Shown here one piece after another: positions 9,031 through 16,290 of a DNA stretch of 64,000 nucleotides. This DNA is from Dongia_A sp044226685. GTDB lineage: Bacteria > Pseudomonadota > Alphaproteobacteria > Dongiales > Dongiaceae. The notes beneath the pieces were generated by a model, which was given only the letters and a program-made list of their open reading frames with translations, did not search any database and had not been told where the DNA came from. Numbering within the stretch: the stretch's first letter is position 1; each line of letters begins with the position of its first letter. The stretch is from positions 3,385 through 67,384 of the forward strand of contig JBGAGP010000009.1 of NCBI GenBank assembly GCA_044226685.1, written 5' to 3'. The translations under genes and the position numbers were made by a program.

Positions 9031-9410
9031 ATGGCCTCGCAATCCACGTCATCTATGCCGCGCGCCGTCGCCGAAATCGCCAGCTACCACGCGCACATCT
9101 ATTTCGATGCCGGCAGCCGCCCGCGCGCGGCGCGGCTGCGTGAGCTGATCGCCGAGCGTTTCACGGCCAGGTGGCCTTTGCGGTGGAGGAATTCCCGCGC
9201 TTCGTCCCCTGGCTGATGCTCAATCGCGATGGGTTGAGCGTGCTGGTGCATCCCAACACCCTGTGGCCGAAGGACGATCACCTGGTGCATGCGCTGTGGC
9301 TGGGCGACGCGCTGCCGATCGACGATTCGATGCTGCCGGTCGAGGTGCCCTCGCGTGCGGCGATCGAGGAGTTGCCGCCGCCCAACACCGCGCCGACGCT
9401 CGATCCCTAG
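9031..9410 (+). pseudogene. DOPA 4,5-dioxygenase-type gene, frameshifted with an internal deletion
   Basis: Two frames together give one DOPA dioxygenase family protein. The first encodes MPRAVAEIASYHAHIYFDAG and LRELIAERF; the second, beginning near 9171, encodes VAFAVEEFPRFVPWLMLNRD then GLSVLVHPNT and DDHLVHALWLGD. Intact members have about 20 residues between these blocks, including a HD-x-PVGPHP segment with metal-binding histidines. Here only a few bases join ERF to QVAF, so roughly 60 bases appear lost together with the reading frame. The product should be inactive. The family homology is from memory of the motif order. Confidence 0.7.
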
Positions 9411-9422
9411 GCGCCACTGGCG

Positions 9423-9806
9423 TCAATCGAAGGTGGAAGCCGGTGACTTGAGATCTGCCCAGCGCGGCAGCTTGAGCTTGCGCGCCTTGTAGACCCAGTA
9501 AGAGGCCATTATGGCTCCAAAGAGCGCGCCGCTTAAGCCGGCGCTGACAATCGCACCTGTGACGGACGTGGTTTGGTGCCGCCAGGATATGAACCACATC
9601 GTGACGCCCCAGAACACGCCAAACCAGCTGCCCTGGAACAGGAAATTAACGGCGAAGCCGGCAAGGGGCGGCGGCGGGATCGGAACTCCTGCGCGCCAGA
9701 GCAGGCGATAGAGCGGCGGCGCATAGTTGCTGCGCCACATGCCGGTGTCGGCCAGCATTTGCAGCGCCACGTCGAGCTTCGCTTGAAAGGTCACGGCCGC
9801 CCCCAA
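9423..9806 (-). CDS. DUF6404 family membrane protein
   Basis: A 127-residue protein with the DUF6404 layout: an N-terminal helix with FQAKLDVALQMLADTGMWRS, the NYAPPLYRLLWRAGVPIPPP segment, two transmembrane helices (about residues 48-68 and 80-101) and a short basic tail ending KLKLPRWADL. Function is unknown in the family. It is probably monocistronic, lying convergent with the broken dioxygenase gene. Confidence 0.7.
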   Translation of the reverse strand: MGAAVTFQAKLDVALQMLADTGMWRSNYAPPLYRLLWRAGVPIPPPPLAGFAVNFLFQGSWFGVFWGVTMWFISWRHQTTSVTGAIVSAGLSGALFGAIMASYWVYKARKLKLPRWADLKSPASTFD

Positions 9807-9867
9807 TGGAGGTCGCCAGGATAGCAGGGCTCAGCCCGCGCACCAATCCCGGCGGCAGCCCACCGTC

Positions 9868-10392
9868 TCAGCTGCCCGCGATCACGAAGTCGAAGCGGGG
9901 CTCGCCGGGGAAATAGAGCTGGGTGGTGAGGATGTTGCCGCCGGGCGCCTGGACCTTGACGTGGAAATGCCGGGTGCGGCCCGGATAGAGGCCGGGCACG
10001 ATGGTCTCGAAGACGAAGCGGCCCGCGGCATCGGTGAACTGGTGGCCGCGCAGGCGGTAGCCCTGGTTGTCATAGACGCCCGCCGCATTGGCGTGCCAGA
10101 GGTCGACGAGCGCGCCCGCGATGGGCCGGCATTGCGGATCGAGCGCGAAACCGACCAGGGCGATGCGGGCACCGTCGATGCCGTCGGCGACAAGATTGCC
10201 GCGTTCCGGGGAGTTCGGCGTGAAATAGGGGCCTTCGGTCTGGGCCGGTGTCAAGTCGTCCGCGTCCGCGCAGACCGGCGTCAGCGGCAGAATCGGCGTT
10301 GCGGCGCGCGGCTGGTGCGGCAGGATCGCGGCCGATCCGGCCGCGAGGCCGAAGCCCAGCAGCCCGCGCCGCGACCAGCGGGAAATCGTCAT
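9868..10392 (-). CDS. intradiol ring-cleavage dioxygenase, Tat-exported
   Basis: A 174-residue protein with a twin-arginine signal (SRWSRRGLLGFGLAAGSAAI, cleaved near residue 30) and an intradiol dioxygenase core: TEGPYFTPNSPER, VDLWHANAAGVYDNQGYRLR, FETIVPGLYPGRTRHFHVKV and LTTQLYFPGEP. These hold the Tyr/His set that binds non-haem Fe(III) in protocatechuate and catechol dioxygenases. Secreted Tat-dependent members exist and act outside the cytoplasm, often on undefined catechols. It is shorter than cytoplasmic PcaG/PcaH because it is a minimal single-subunit form. No partner subunit or downstream catechol pathway gene is adjacent. Confidence 0.87.
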   Translation of the reverse strand: MTISRWSRRGLLGFGLAAGSAAILPHQPRAATPILPLTPVCADADDLTPAQTEGPYFTPNSPERGNLVADGIDGARIALVGFALDPQCRPIAGALVDLWHANAAGVYDNQGYRLRGHQFTDAAGRFVFETIVPGLYPGRTRHFHVKVQAPGGNILTTQLYFPGEPRFDFVIAGS

Positions 10393-10461
10393 GTCTTAAG
10401 GCCTGTCACCTGTTGTGGTCACCGGTTCAACGCGGCGACGCAGCGAAACCTGCGCTTCGCC

Positions 10462-11232
10462 TCAACTCGCCTGCTCGACCGGGAAGGCGTAGGTGTTGAC
10501 GTGGCGTTGCACGTCGCTCAAATGCCGCTGCATGCATTCGTAGGCGCGCTCGCTGTTGCGCGCGGCAATCGCCTCGTAGATCTCCTGGTGCGAGGCGGAA
10601 TGCACCGACTGGCGCTTGAAGCAATGCGCGTTCTCGCCCAGGCGCCGCCAGGCGGCATCGCGCCGGCTGGCACTCAGCACGTCGAACAGCGCCAGGAACA
10701 GGGCATTGCGCGCCGCCTCGGCCACGGCGCGGTGGAATGCCTCGTCGGCCTTCTCGTAGACCAGCGGGTCGGACGCATCCTTGGTCGCCCCCACGAGGCC
10801 TTCCAGCCGCCGGATATCGGCCTGGGAGGCGCGCAGCGCCGCCAACCGCGCCACCACCGGCTCGATCGCAAGGCGCACCTCGATCACCTCCAGCGGATTG
10901 GTGAATTCCAGGATGCGGTCGAAGGGGATGGCCGCCAGGGCGCCGTTCAGATGAGCATCCGCCCGCTGTGCCGCGCCATTGCCGGTGCGCGCCGCGCCAT
11001 TGGTCGCCTGGCCGTTGCCGCCCTTGCCCTGGACGAAGGTGCCGCGGCCCTGGTGGCGGGTGATCTCGCCCTCGCGCTCCAGGATCTCCAGCGCCCGCCG
11101 CAGGGACCGGCGCCCGACCCCCATTTCGTTGGCCAGCGTGCGCTCCGGCGGCATGCGTCCGTCGGCGCCGACGCCGCCATTGGCGATCAACTGGCGCAGC
11201 TTGCTCAAGGTCTGGTCGGAATGCTGCAACAT
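10462..11232 (-). CDS. FadR-type GntR-family transcriptional regulator
   Basis: A 256-residue regulator with an N-terminal winged helix (about residues 10-70: MPPERTLANEMGVGRRSLRR and the wing GEITRHQGRGTFVQ) and a C-terminal FCD effector domain. The FCD metal/ligand residues are visible in DEAFHRAVAEAARN, ASHQEIYEAI and QRHLSDVQRHV. An Ala/Gly/Asn-rich linker (near residues 68-90) joins the domains. AAGGGGA lies about 9 bases before the ATG at 11232. It diverges from the cupin-LVIVD-RidA-GST operon and is the obvious candidate to control it through the palindrome at 11549-11570. Confidence 0.9.
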   Translation of the reverse strand: MLQHSDQTLSKLRQLIANGGVGADGRMPPERTLANEMGVGRRSLRRALEILEREGEITRHQGRGTFVQGKGGNGQATNGAARTGNGAAQRADAHLNGALAAIPFDRILEFTNPLEVIEVRLAIEPVVARLAALRASQADIRRLEGLVGATKDASDPLVYEKADEAFHRAVAEAARNALFLALFDVLSASRRDAAWRRLGENAHCFKRQSVHSASHQEIYEAIAARNSERAYECMQRHLSDVQRHVNTYAFPVEQAS

Positions 11233-11548
11233 GGATTTCAATCCCCTTCTGCCGCGGCGCACCCAAACGGGACCATTCGCTTGGATTGGCGCACCGCCAC
11301 GCTCGGCCGGGCCGATTGGTGCATATATGGTTCAGACTCGCCCCCGCGACCCTGAACCGCATGATGCGGCGGGATGGTCCGCTTGTAAACCGATCTCGCG
11401 CCAAGCGGCGGATAGCAGGACCAAGGTCCGCATCGGCGATCTCCGGCGCCGGCGAACCATCGCGCGCGAATGCCGCGCCCAATGGATCGGTGTTGACGAG
11501 CCTTTGGCGGAATGGTTACGGTTGATGCAGGGATTGAGGGCGATCTGA

Positions 11549-11570
11549 AACCAATCGGTCAAAATTGGTT
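11549..11570. promoter_or_regulatory. inverted repeat, candidate operator of the FadR-type regulator
   Basis: AACCAAT (11549-11555) and ATTGGTT (11564-11570) form a perfect 7-bp inverted repeat with an 8-base spacer, centred about 38 bases upstream of the cupin ATG in the divergent intergenic region. Position fits an operator at or near the promoter. The rest of the 365-base gap shows nothing I can name. Confidence 0.5.
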
Positions 11571-11597
11571 CAAGGGTCGGCAGGCAGGAGGGGCGGA

Positions 11598-12743
11598 ATG
11601 ACGGCGAAGGCCAGGCTCGAAGGGCACAATCTGCAGGCGGCTCTCGATCAGTTGCATGCCGATGTGGCCGCCAACAACATGGCGCCCTATTGGGTGGTCG
11701 ACCGCACCATCAAGAACGACGAGGAACGCCAGATCCTCGACAAGCGCAAGGCGATCCCCTTCATCTGGAAATACAAGGGCGAGATCGAGCCGCTGCTGCA
11801 TCGTTCGGCGGAGCTCATCACCACCGAGACCTCGGAACGCCGCTCCCTCGTGCTGGTCAATCCGGGCCTGGCGCCGAAGCGCGCGGTAGTCAGCACCATG
11901 TACGTCGCCTACCGGCTGAACGACCCCAACGAGATCATGCCGCCGCACCGGCATTCGCCGAACGCGATCCGCCTGGGCCTCACCGGCAAGCAGAACTTCA
12001 CCGGCGTCGAGGGCGAGGACATCTCCTTCGGCCCCGGCGACCTGGTGCTCACGCCGCACGACACCTGGCACAACCACGGCAACGAAGGCGACGACAACGC
12101 GATCAACCTCAGCGTGCTCGACCTGCCCCTGGTGGAGACCTTGAACGCGATCTATTTCGAGCACGACTACAAGGAAGAAGAGGAGGGCGTGCGCGTCAGC
12201 AAGGCGATGCAGTCGGCGCGCTTCCCGCGGGGTTACTCGCAGGACATCTACGGCTCCGGCGGGTTGCTGCCGCGCTTCGTCTCGCACCATCGCGGCACGG
12301 GTGCCGCCTCGCCGATGTACGTCTACCGCTACGACATGATGCGCGAGGCGCTGGAAAAATTCCGGAATTGGGACGGCGACCCGCACGAAGCCATCATGAT
12401 CGAGTATGTCAATCCGCTCACCGGCTCCAGCATCTACAAGACGATCACGTTCTTCATGCAGATGCTGCGCCCGGGCGAGAAGACCCTGCCCTTGAAGCAG
12501 AATGCCAGCCTCACCGTCTCGCCTTTCGAGGGCAGCGGCTATTCCATCGTCGGCGGCAGGAAGATCGAATGGGATCCGTTCGATACTTTCGCGGTGCCCG
12601 GTGGCGAATGGTGCGAGCACGTGAACACGTCGAGCAGCCCGGCGATCCTGTTCGTGGCCAGCGACGAACCGACCCTGAAGGCACTGGCGCTCTATCAGAA
12701 GCACGGCAAGCTGAAGTCGGGCGAGGTGACGCGGCTGTTCTAG
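11598..12743 (+). CDS. cupin protein related to gentisate 1,2-dioxygenase
   Basis: A 381-residue bicupin. The first cupin has PHRHSPNAIRLGL and TPHDTWHNHGNEGDDNAINL, closely matching the gentisate dioxygenase Fe(II) site and the downstream NEGD block. The second cupin (residues about 280-360, ITFFMQMLRPGEKTLPLKQ onward) lacks a His-x-His motif and is presumably structural, as in the family. Relatives cleave hydroxylated aromatic acids such as gentisate, salicylate or 1-hydroxy-2-naphthoate. The true substrate may differ, because no maleylpyruvate or fumarylpyruvate gene is in this operon. AGGAGGGG precedes the ATG. First gene of a + strand series with LVIVD, RidA and GST. Confidence 0.8.
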   Translation: MTAKARLEGHNLQAALDQLHADVAANNMAPYWVVDRTIKNDEERQILDKRKAIPFIWKYKGEIEPLLHRSAELITTETSERRSLVLVNPGLAPKRAVVSTMYVAYRLNDPNEIMPPHRHSPNAIRLGLTGKQNFTGVEGEDISFGPGDLVLTPHDTWHNHGNEGDDNAINLSVLDLPLVETLNAIYFEHDYKEEEEGVRVSKAMQSARFPRGYSQDIYGSGGLLPRFVSHHRGTGAASPMYVYRYDMMREALEKFRNWDGDPHEAIMIEYVNPLTGSSIYKTITFFMQMLRPGEKTLPLKQNASLTVSPFEGSGYSIVGGRKIEWDPFDTFAVPGGEWCEHVNTSSSPAILFVASDEPTLKALALYQKHGKLKSGEVTRLF

Positions 12744-12783
12744 CTCCGGTCCGGTTTCAACCGCTTCAATTCGCGCGAGTACC

Positions 12784-13911
12784 ATGGCGAAATCCAGGAA
12801 CACCAAGCTGCTGTCCAATTTCGACTGCCCCGGCGGCGGCCAGGTCTGGGTCGAGGGCCATACGCTCTATGTCGGCCATATGCGCCAGCCGACCGGGACC
12901 TCCATCGTCGACGTGTCCGACCCGCGCAATCCGCGGCTGATCAAGCGCATCGAGATGCCGCCGGGCTGGCACTCGCACAAGGTGCGCGTCGCCAACGACA
13001 TCATGATCGTCAACCATGAACGCCAGGGCACCGAGGGCGACACCGAGTTCGGCGGTGGCCTCGGCATCTACGACGTCTCGAAGCCGGGCGACCCGAAGCT
13101 GATCACCAAGTGGCGCACCCACGGCAAGGGCGTGCACCGCTACGATTTCGACGGCCGCTACGCCTATATCTCGCCCACCGCCGAAGGCTATATCGGCAAC
13201 ATCTGCATGATCCTCGACCTCAAGGACCCGGCGAAGCCGGAGGAGGTCGGTCGCTGGTGGATTCCCGGCCAATGGAAGGCGGGCGGCGAGGAGTATCCCT
13301 GGAACAACTGGACGCCGCCGCGCTGCCACCATCCGATGCGCCGCGGCGACCGGCTCTATGTCAGCTACTGGCATCACGGCTTTTTCATCCTCGACATCGC
13401 CGACATGTCGAAGCCGAAGCTGGTCTCGGCGGTGAACACCTCGCCGACCTGGCCGCACCCGACCCACACCTGCCTGCCGATGCCGCAGAAGCTGAAGGGA
13501 CGGGACGTCATGATCGTGGCGGATGAGGACGTGGCCAAGCTATGGCCGGCGGCGCCCGCCTTCATGTGGATCTACGACATCACCAATGAACATTGTCCCA
13601 TCCCGATCTCGACCTGGCAGGTGGAGGGGCTGGACAAGGACGGCGCACCGCAGCCGGCGATGATGGGCTGCCATCAACCGTCGGAAAGGTTCAAGGGCAC
13701 GGTCATACCCTTCGCCTGGTTCGCCCAGGGGCTGCGCCTGATCGACGTCGCCGATCCCTTCGCGCCGAAGGAAGTCGGCTTCTACGAGACCGATGCGCCG
13801 AATGGCTTCGACTTGGCGTCGTCCAACGACGTGACCATCGACCAGCGCGGCTTGATTTATCTGATCGACCGGCAACGCGGCGTGGACATCATCGAAACAA
13901 CCGTGATGTAG
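12784..13911 (+). CDS. LVIVD-repeat beta-propeller-like protein
   Basis: A 375-residue protein made of repeating strands of the LVIVD type: GTSIVDVSDPRNPRLIKRIE, GGLGIYDVSKPGDPKLITKW, MILDLKDPAKPEEVGRWWIP, GFFILDIADMSKPKLVSAVN and GLRLIDVADPFAPKEVGFYE. It has no signal peptide and is His-rich between repeats (GWHSHKVR, RCHHPMRRG, WHHGFF, WPHPTHTC), suggesting metal binding or a catalytic surface. The family has no settled activity; some members travel with ring-cleavage enzymes. It begins 40 bases after the cupin gene, so a joint role with the cupin is likely. Confidence 0.8.
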   Translation: MAKSRNTKLLSNFDCPGGGQVWVEGHTLYVGHMRQPTGTSIVDVSDPRNPRLIKRIEMPPGWHSHKVRVANDIMIVNHERQGTEGDTEFGGGLGIYDVSKPGDPKLITKWRTHGKGVHRYDFDGRYAYISPTAEGYIGNICMILDLKDPAKPEEVGRWWIPGQWKAGGEEYPWNNWTPPRCHHPMRRGDRLYVSYWHHGFFILDIADMSKPKLVSAVNTSPTWPHPTHTCLPMPQKLKGRDVMIVADEDVAKLWPAAPAFMWIYDITNEHCPIPISTWQVEGLDKDGAPQPAMMGCHQPSERFKGTVIPFAWFAQGLRLIDVADPFAPKEVGFYETDAPNGFDLASSNDVTIDQRGLIYLIDRQRGVDIIETTVM

Positions 13912-13953
13912 TAGCGCCGAGCGGATTTTTCGGAGGGGAGTTGGGGGCTCAGC

Positions 13954-14337
13954 ATGGGCGAGAACAAAGGCATCAGCACGATCGGGAAGAAGAACCCGAA
14001 CCTGCCATTCCATCCTGCGGTGCGCGCCGGCGACTTCATCTTTGTCTCGGGACAAGTCGCCAAGGACGAAAATGGAAACATGTGCGTCGGCAATATCGAG
14101 GAGGAGACGCGCTGGACCATCGAATCCATCAAGCGCATCCTGGCGCTCGACGGCGCCGATCTCTCCGATGTCGTGAAAGTGACCGTCTATCTGGAGGATG
14201 CGCGGAATTTCGGTCGCTATAACCGGATCTTCGCGGAATACTTCCCGGAGGGAAGGGTGGCACGGACGACCGTGGAGGCCCGCGCCGCCATCGAATGCAA
14301 GATCGAGATGGACGCGGTGGCCTACAAGCCGAAGTGA
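13954..14337 (+). CDS. RidA family enamine/imine deaminase
   Basis: A 127-residue RidA (YjgF/YER057c/UK114) protein. It shows FHPAVRAGDFIFVSGQVAKD, the lid/dimer strand, then VVKVTVYLEDARNFGRYNRI and ARTTVEARAAIECKIEMDAV with the conserved substrate Arg and late Glu. RidA enzymes hydrolyse enamines and imines to ketones and ammonia; related catabolic members deaminate 2-aminomuconate. Its place between a ring-cleaving cupin and a GST suggests it handles a nitrogen-containing ring-opening product, which is inference. A G-rich Shine-Dalgarno sequence precedes the ATG. Confidence 0.88.
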   Translation: MGENKGISTIGKKNPNLPFHPAVRAGDFIFVSGQVAKDENGNMCVGNIEEETRWTIESIKRILALDGADLSDVVKVTVYLEDARNFGRYNRIFAEYFPEGRVARTTVEARAAIECKIEMDAVAYKPK

Positions 14338-14418
14338 GACCGACCAGGGATCGGGCCGCGCCGCGACGGCGCCGGCAAACGACCCGGATCATGTGCCGTG
14401 CAGGCAGGGAGAGCTGAA

Positions 14419-15024
14419 ATGCTGCGATTGTTGGGCCGGAATACCTCCGGCAATGTCCAAAAGGTGATCTTTCTGCTGGAGGAGATCGGCGTCCCCTATA
14501 CGCGCGAGGATTACGGCCGCCAGTTCAACAACACCCAGGACGCCGCCTATCTCAAGCTCAACCCCAATGGCAAGGTGCCGACGCTGGTCGACGGCGACGT
14601 GGTGATCTGGGAATCCAACACCATCCTGCGCTACCTCGCGACCAAGAACGGCAAGGCCAATCTCTATCCGACCGACGCGGCGAAGCGCACCGAGGTCGAG
14701 CGCTGGATGGACTGGCTGCTCGCCTCGCTCAACTACCACTACGTCCAGGTGTTCAAGGATTCGAAGAAGCCGGAGGCCGAGCGCGCGCCGACCTTCGCCG
14801 CCGACGCCAAGGAACTGGCGGCGCAGCTCTCGATCTTGGAGGGCGCGATTGCGGGCAAGGCGTGGATCGCCGGCAACGATTTCACCCTGGCCGACGTGGC
14901 GTTGGGACCGATCGTGCATCGCTGCCTGGACTTCCCGGTGGCGCTGCCGGCGCTGCCGAATCTAAAGGCGTGGCGGGCGAAGCTGACGGAGCGCCCGGCC
15001 TTCAAGAAGGCGGCGGGACTGTAG
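14419..15024 (+). CDS. glutathione S-transferase
   Basis: A 201-residue GST with a thioredoxin-fold N-terminal domain (LLGRNTSGNVQKVIFLLEEI with a candidate catalytic Ser/Asn region, NPNGKVPTLVDGD cis-Pro loop, WESNTILRYLA) and an all-helical C-terminal domain with the N-capping GNDFTLADVALGPI motif. In catabolic operons GSTs may isomerise cis dienes such as maleylpyruvate, or conjugate electrophiles. The ATG at 14419 has AGGGAGAG about 6 bases upstream; an in-frame ATG at 14398 is weaker. Last clear gene of the cupin operon before a REP-like element. Confidence 0.88.
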   Translation: MLRLLGRNTSGNVQKVIFLLEEIGVPYTREDYGRQFNNTQDAAYLKLNPNGKVPTLVDGDVVIWESNTILRYLATKNGKANLYPTDAAKRTEVERWMDWLLASLNYHYVQVFKDSKKPEAERAPTFAADAKELAAQLSILEGAIAGKAWIAGNDFTLADVALGPIVHRCLDFPVALPALPNLKAWRAKLTERPAFKKAAGL

Positions 15025-15056
15025 GAGATGTCGTCGCGCTCCTGGCGCCCTCCTAC

Positions 15057-15175
15057 TCGTCATGGTCGGACTTGGTCCGACCACCCACGAGTTTGTGTGG
15101 GCGGCAACGTTGCGGCTGATGTGAACTCGTGGGTGGTCGTGCCCGGCTTGAAACCGATGGGCACGACCATGACGA
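15057..15175. repeat. REP/BIME-like nested palindrome
   Basis: Two hairpin units face each other. The left has GGTCGGAC (15064-15071), a 3-base loop, then GTCCGACC; the right has GTCGTGCCC pairing with GGGCACGAC. Outer arms TCGTCATGGTCG (15057-15068) and CGACCATGACGA (15164-15175) and inner arms CCACCCACGAGTT (15081-15093) and AACTCGTGGGTGG (15124-15136) are perfect complements. This is the layout of a BIME built from two REP units. It lies between the GST gene and the dehydrogenase gene and could stabilise or separate transcripts. Confidence 0.8.
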
Positions 15176-15211
15176 AGAAGTAGAAAAAACTAGAGGTAAG
15201 CGGAGACGGAG

Positions 15212-16126
15212 ATGAGCAAGGCAGCAGTGGTCGGATTGGGCACGATGGGCCCGGGCATCGCGCAGACGCTGGCGCGGGCGGGCATGGAGGTCATCGCCTT
15301 CGACGTCAGCGAAGATCAGCGCAAGAAGGCCGGCGACGGCCTGACCATGGCCAACAACGTGCTGAACGCGCTGGGCGTGCCGGAGAAGGGCAAGATCCCG
15401 GTGAAGATCGCCGGCAGCCTGCAGGAATGCCTGGCAGGCGCCACCCTGGTGGTCGAGACCGTGCCGGAGAAGCTCGAGATCAAGGCCGCGGTGTTCAAGG
15501 AGATCGACGCGCTGGTCGACAAGAAGTGCATCATCGCCAGCAACACCTCGGGCATCCCGATCACCAAGCTGCAGGAGAACGTCTCGGCGCCGGAGCGCGT
15601 CGTCGGCATGCACTGGTCGAACCCGCCGCACATCATCCCGATGATCGAGGTGATCGCCGGCGACAAGACCGCGCCGGCGACCGTCACCTGGATGGTCGAC
15701 CAGATCAAGGCGCTGGGCCTGCTGCCCGTGGTGGTGCAGAAGGACGTGCCGGGCTTCGTCGAGAACCGCGTGCTCTACGCGCTGCTGCGCGAGTGCGTCG
15801 ACCTGGTCGACCAGGGCGTCATTGATGCCGAGGGGCTGGACACCTGCGTCTCCTGGGGCATCGGCTACAAGCTCTCTGTCATCGGGCCGATGGCGCTGCT
15901 CGACATGGCCGGTCTCGACATCTACCAGGCGGTCGGCTCCTACCTGAACAAGGAGCTGTGCAACCGGGGCGACCTCAGCCCCTATGTCACCGAGCGGACC
16001 AAGGCCGGCAAGCTCGGCATGAAGACCGGCGGCGGCGTCTTCAGCTACACGCCGGAAAAGATCGCCGAACTGCGGCAGCTGCGCGCCAAGCGCCTGGTTG
16101 CCGTGCGCAAGGCGCTGGAGAGCTGA
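15212..16126 (+). CDS. 5-formyl-3-hydroxy-2-methylpyridine-4-carboxylate 5-dehydrogenase-like (3-hydroxyacyl-CoA dehydrogenase fold)
   Basis: A 304-residue NAD-dependent enzyme with a Rossmann GLGTMGPGIAQTLARAG loop at residues 8-24 and a C-terminal helical domain. Generic tools would call it 3-hydroxyacyl-CoA dehydrogenase, but blocks such as SNTSGIPITKLQ, VGMHWSNPPHIIPMIEV, VPGFVENRVLYALLRE and LDTCVSWGIGYKL match, from memory, the Mesorhizobium loti vitamin B6 catabolic dehydrogenase that oxidises the pyridine 5-aldehyde of the 4-pyridoxate pathway. The nearby pyridoxolactonase, pyridoxal dehydrogenase and pyridoxamine transaminase genes support this. It precedes a BMP transporter operon. 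Alternative: a related beta-hydroxy acid dehydrogenase. Family certain, exact substrate probable. Confidence 0.78.
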   Translation: MSKAAVVGLGTMGPGIAQTLARAGMEVIAFDVSEDQRKKAGDGLTMANNVLNALGVPEKGKIPVKIAGSLQECLAGATLVVETVPEKLEIKAAVFKEIDALVDKKCIIASNTSGIPITKLQENVSAPERVVGMHWSNPPHIIPMIEVIAGDKTAPATVTWMVDQIKALGLLPVVVQKDVPGFVENRVLYALLRECVDLVDQGVIDAEGLDTCVSWGIGYKLSVIGPMALLDMAGLDIYQAVGSYLNKELCNRGDLSPYVTERTKAGKLGMKTGGGVFSYTPEKIAELRQLRAKRLVAVRKALES

Positions 16127-16213
16127 GCTCTCCGCGGGAGAAACGCCGCCCTTTTCATGTGTGGTTCGGATGGGGCGGCCAAGAACGGAATAGCCGGAAG
16201 CAATCCGGCAGGG

Positions 16214-16245
16214 GTTGAACCAAGCGGGCGTTGAACGAAGCGGGC
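16214..16245. repeat. 16-bp tandem duplication
   Basis: GTTGAACCAAGCGGGC (16214-16229) is immediately repeated as GTTGAACGAAGCGGGC (16230-16245), one mismatch. It sits 45 bases upstream of the ATG of the BMP substrate-binding protein, so it could be part of its leader or a regulator site, or a simple duplication. Confidence 0.6.
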
Positions 16246-16290
16246 ATGCGTGACCGATCACGCGAACGAAAACAGGAAGGAAACCAGACC

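Noticed and set aside
15212..16126. Calling this gene a fatty-acid 3-hydroxyacyl-CoA dehydrogenase
   Set aside because: The fold agrees, but the distinctive central blocks match the pyridine aldehyde dehydrogenase, and no thiolase or enoyl-CoA hydratase is nearby.
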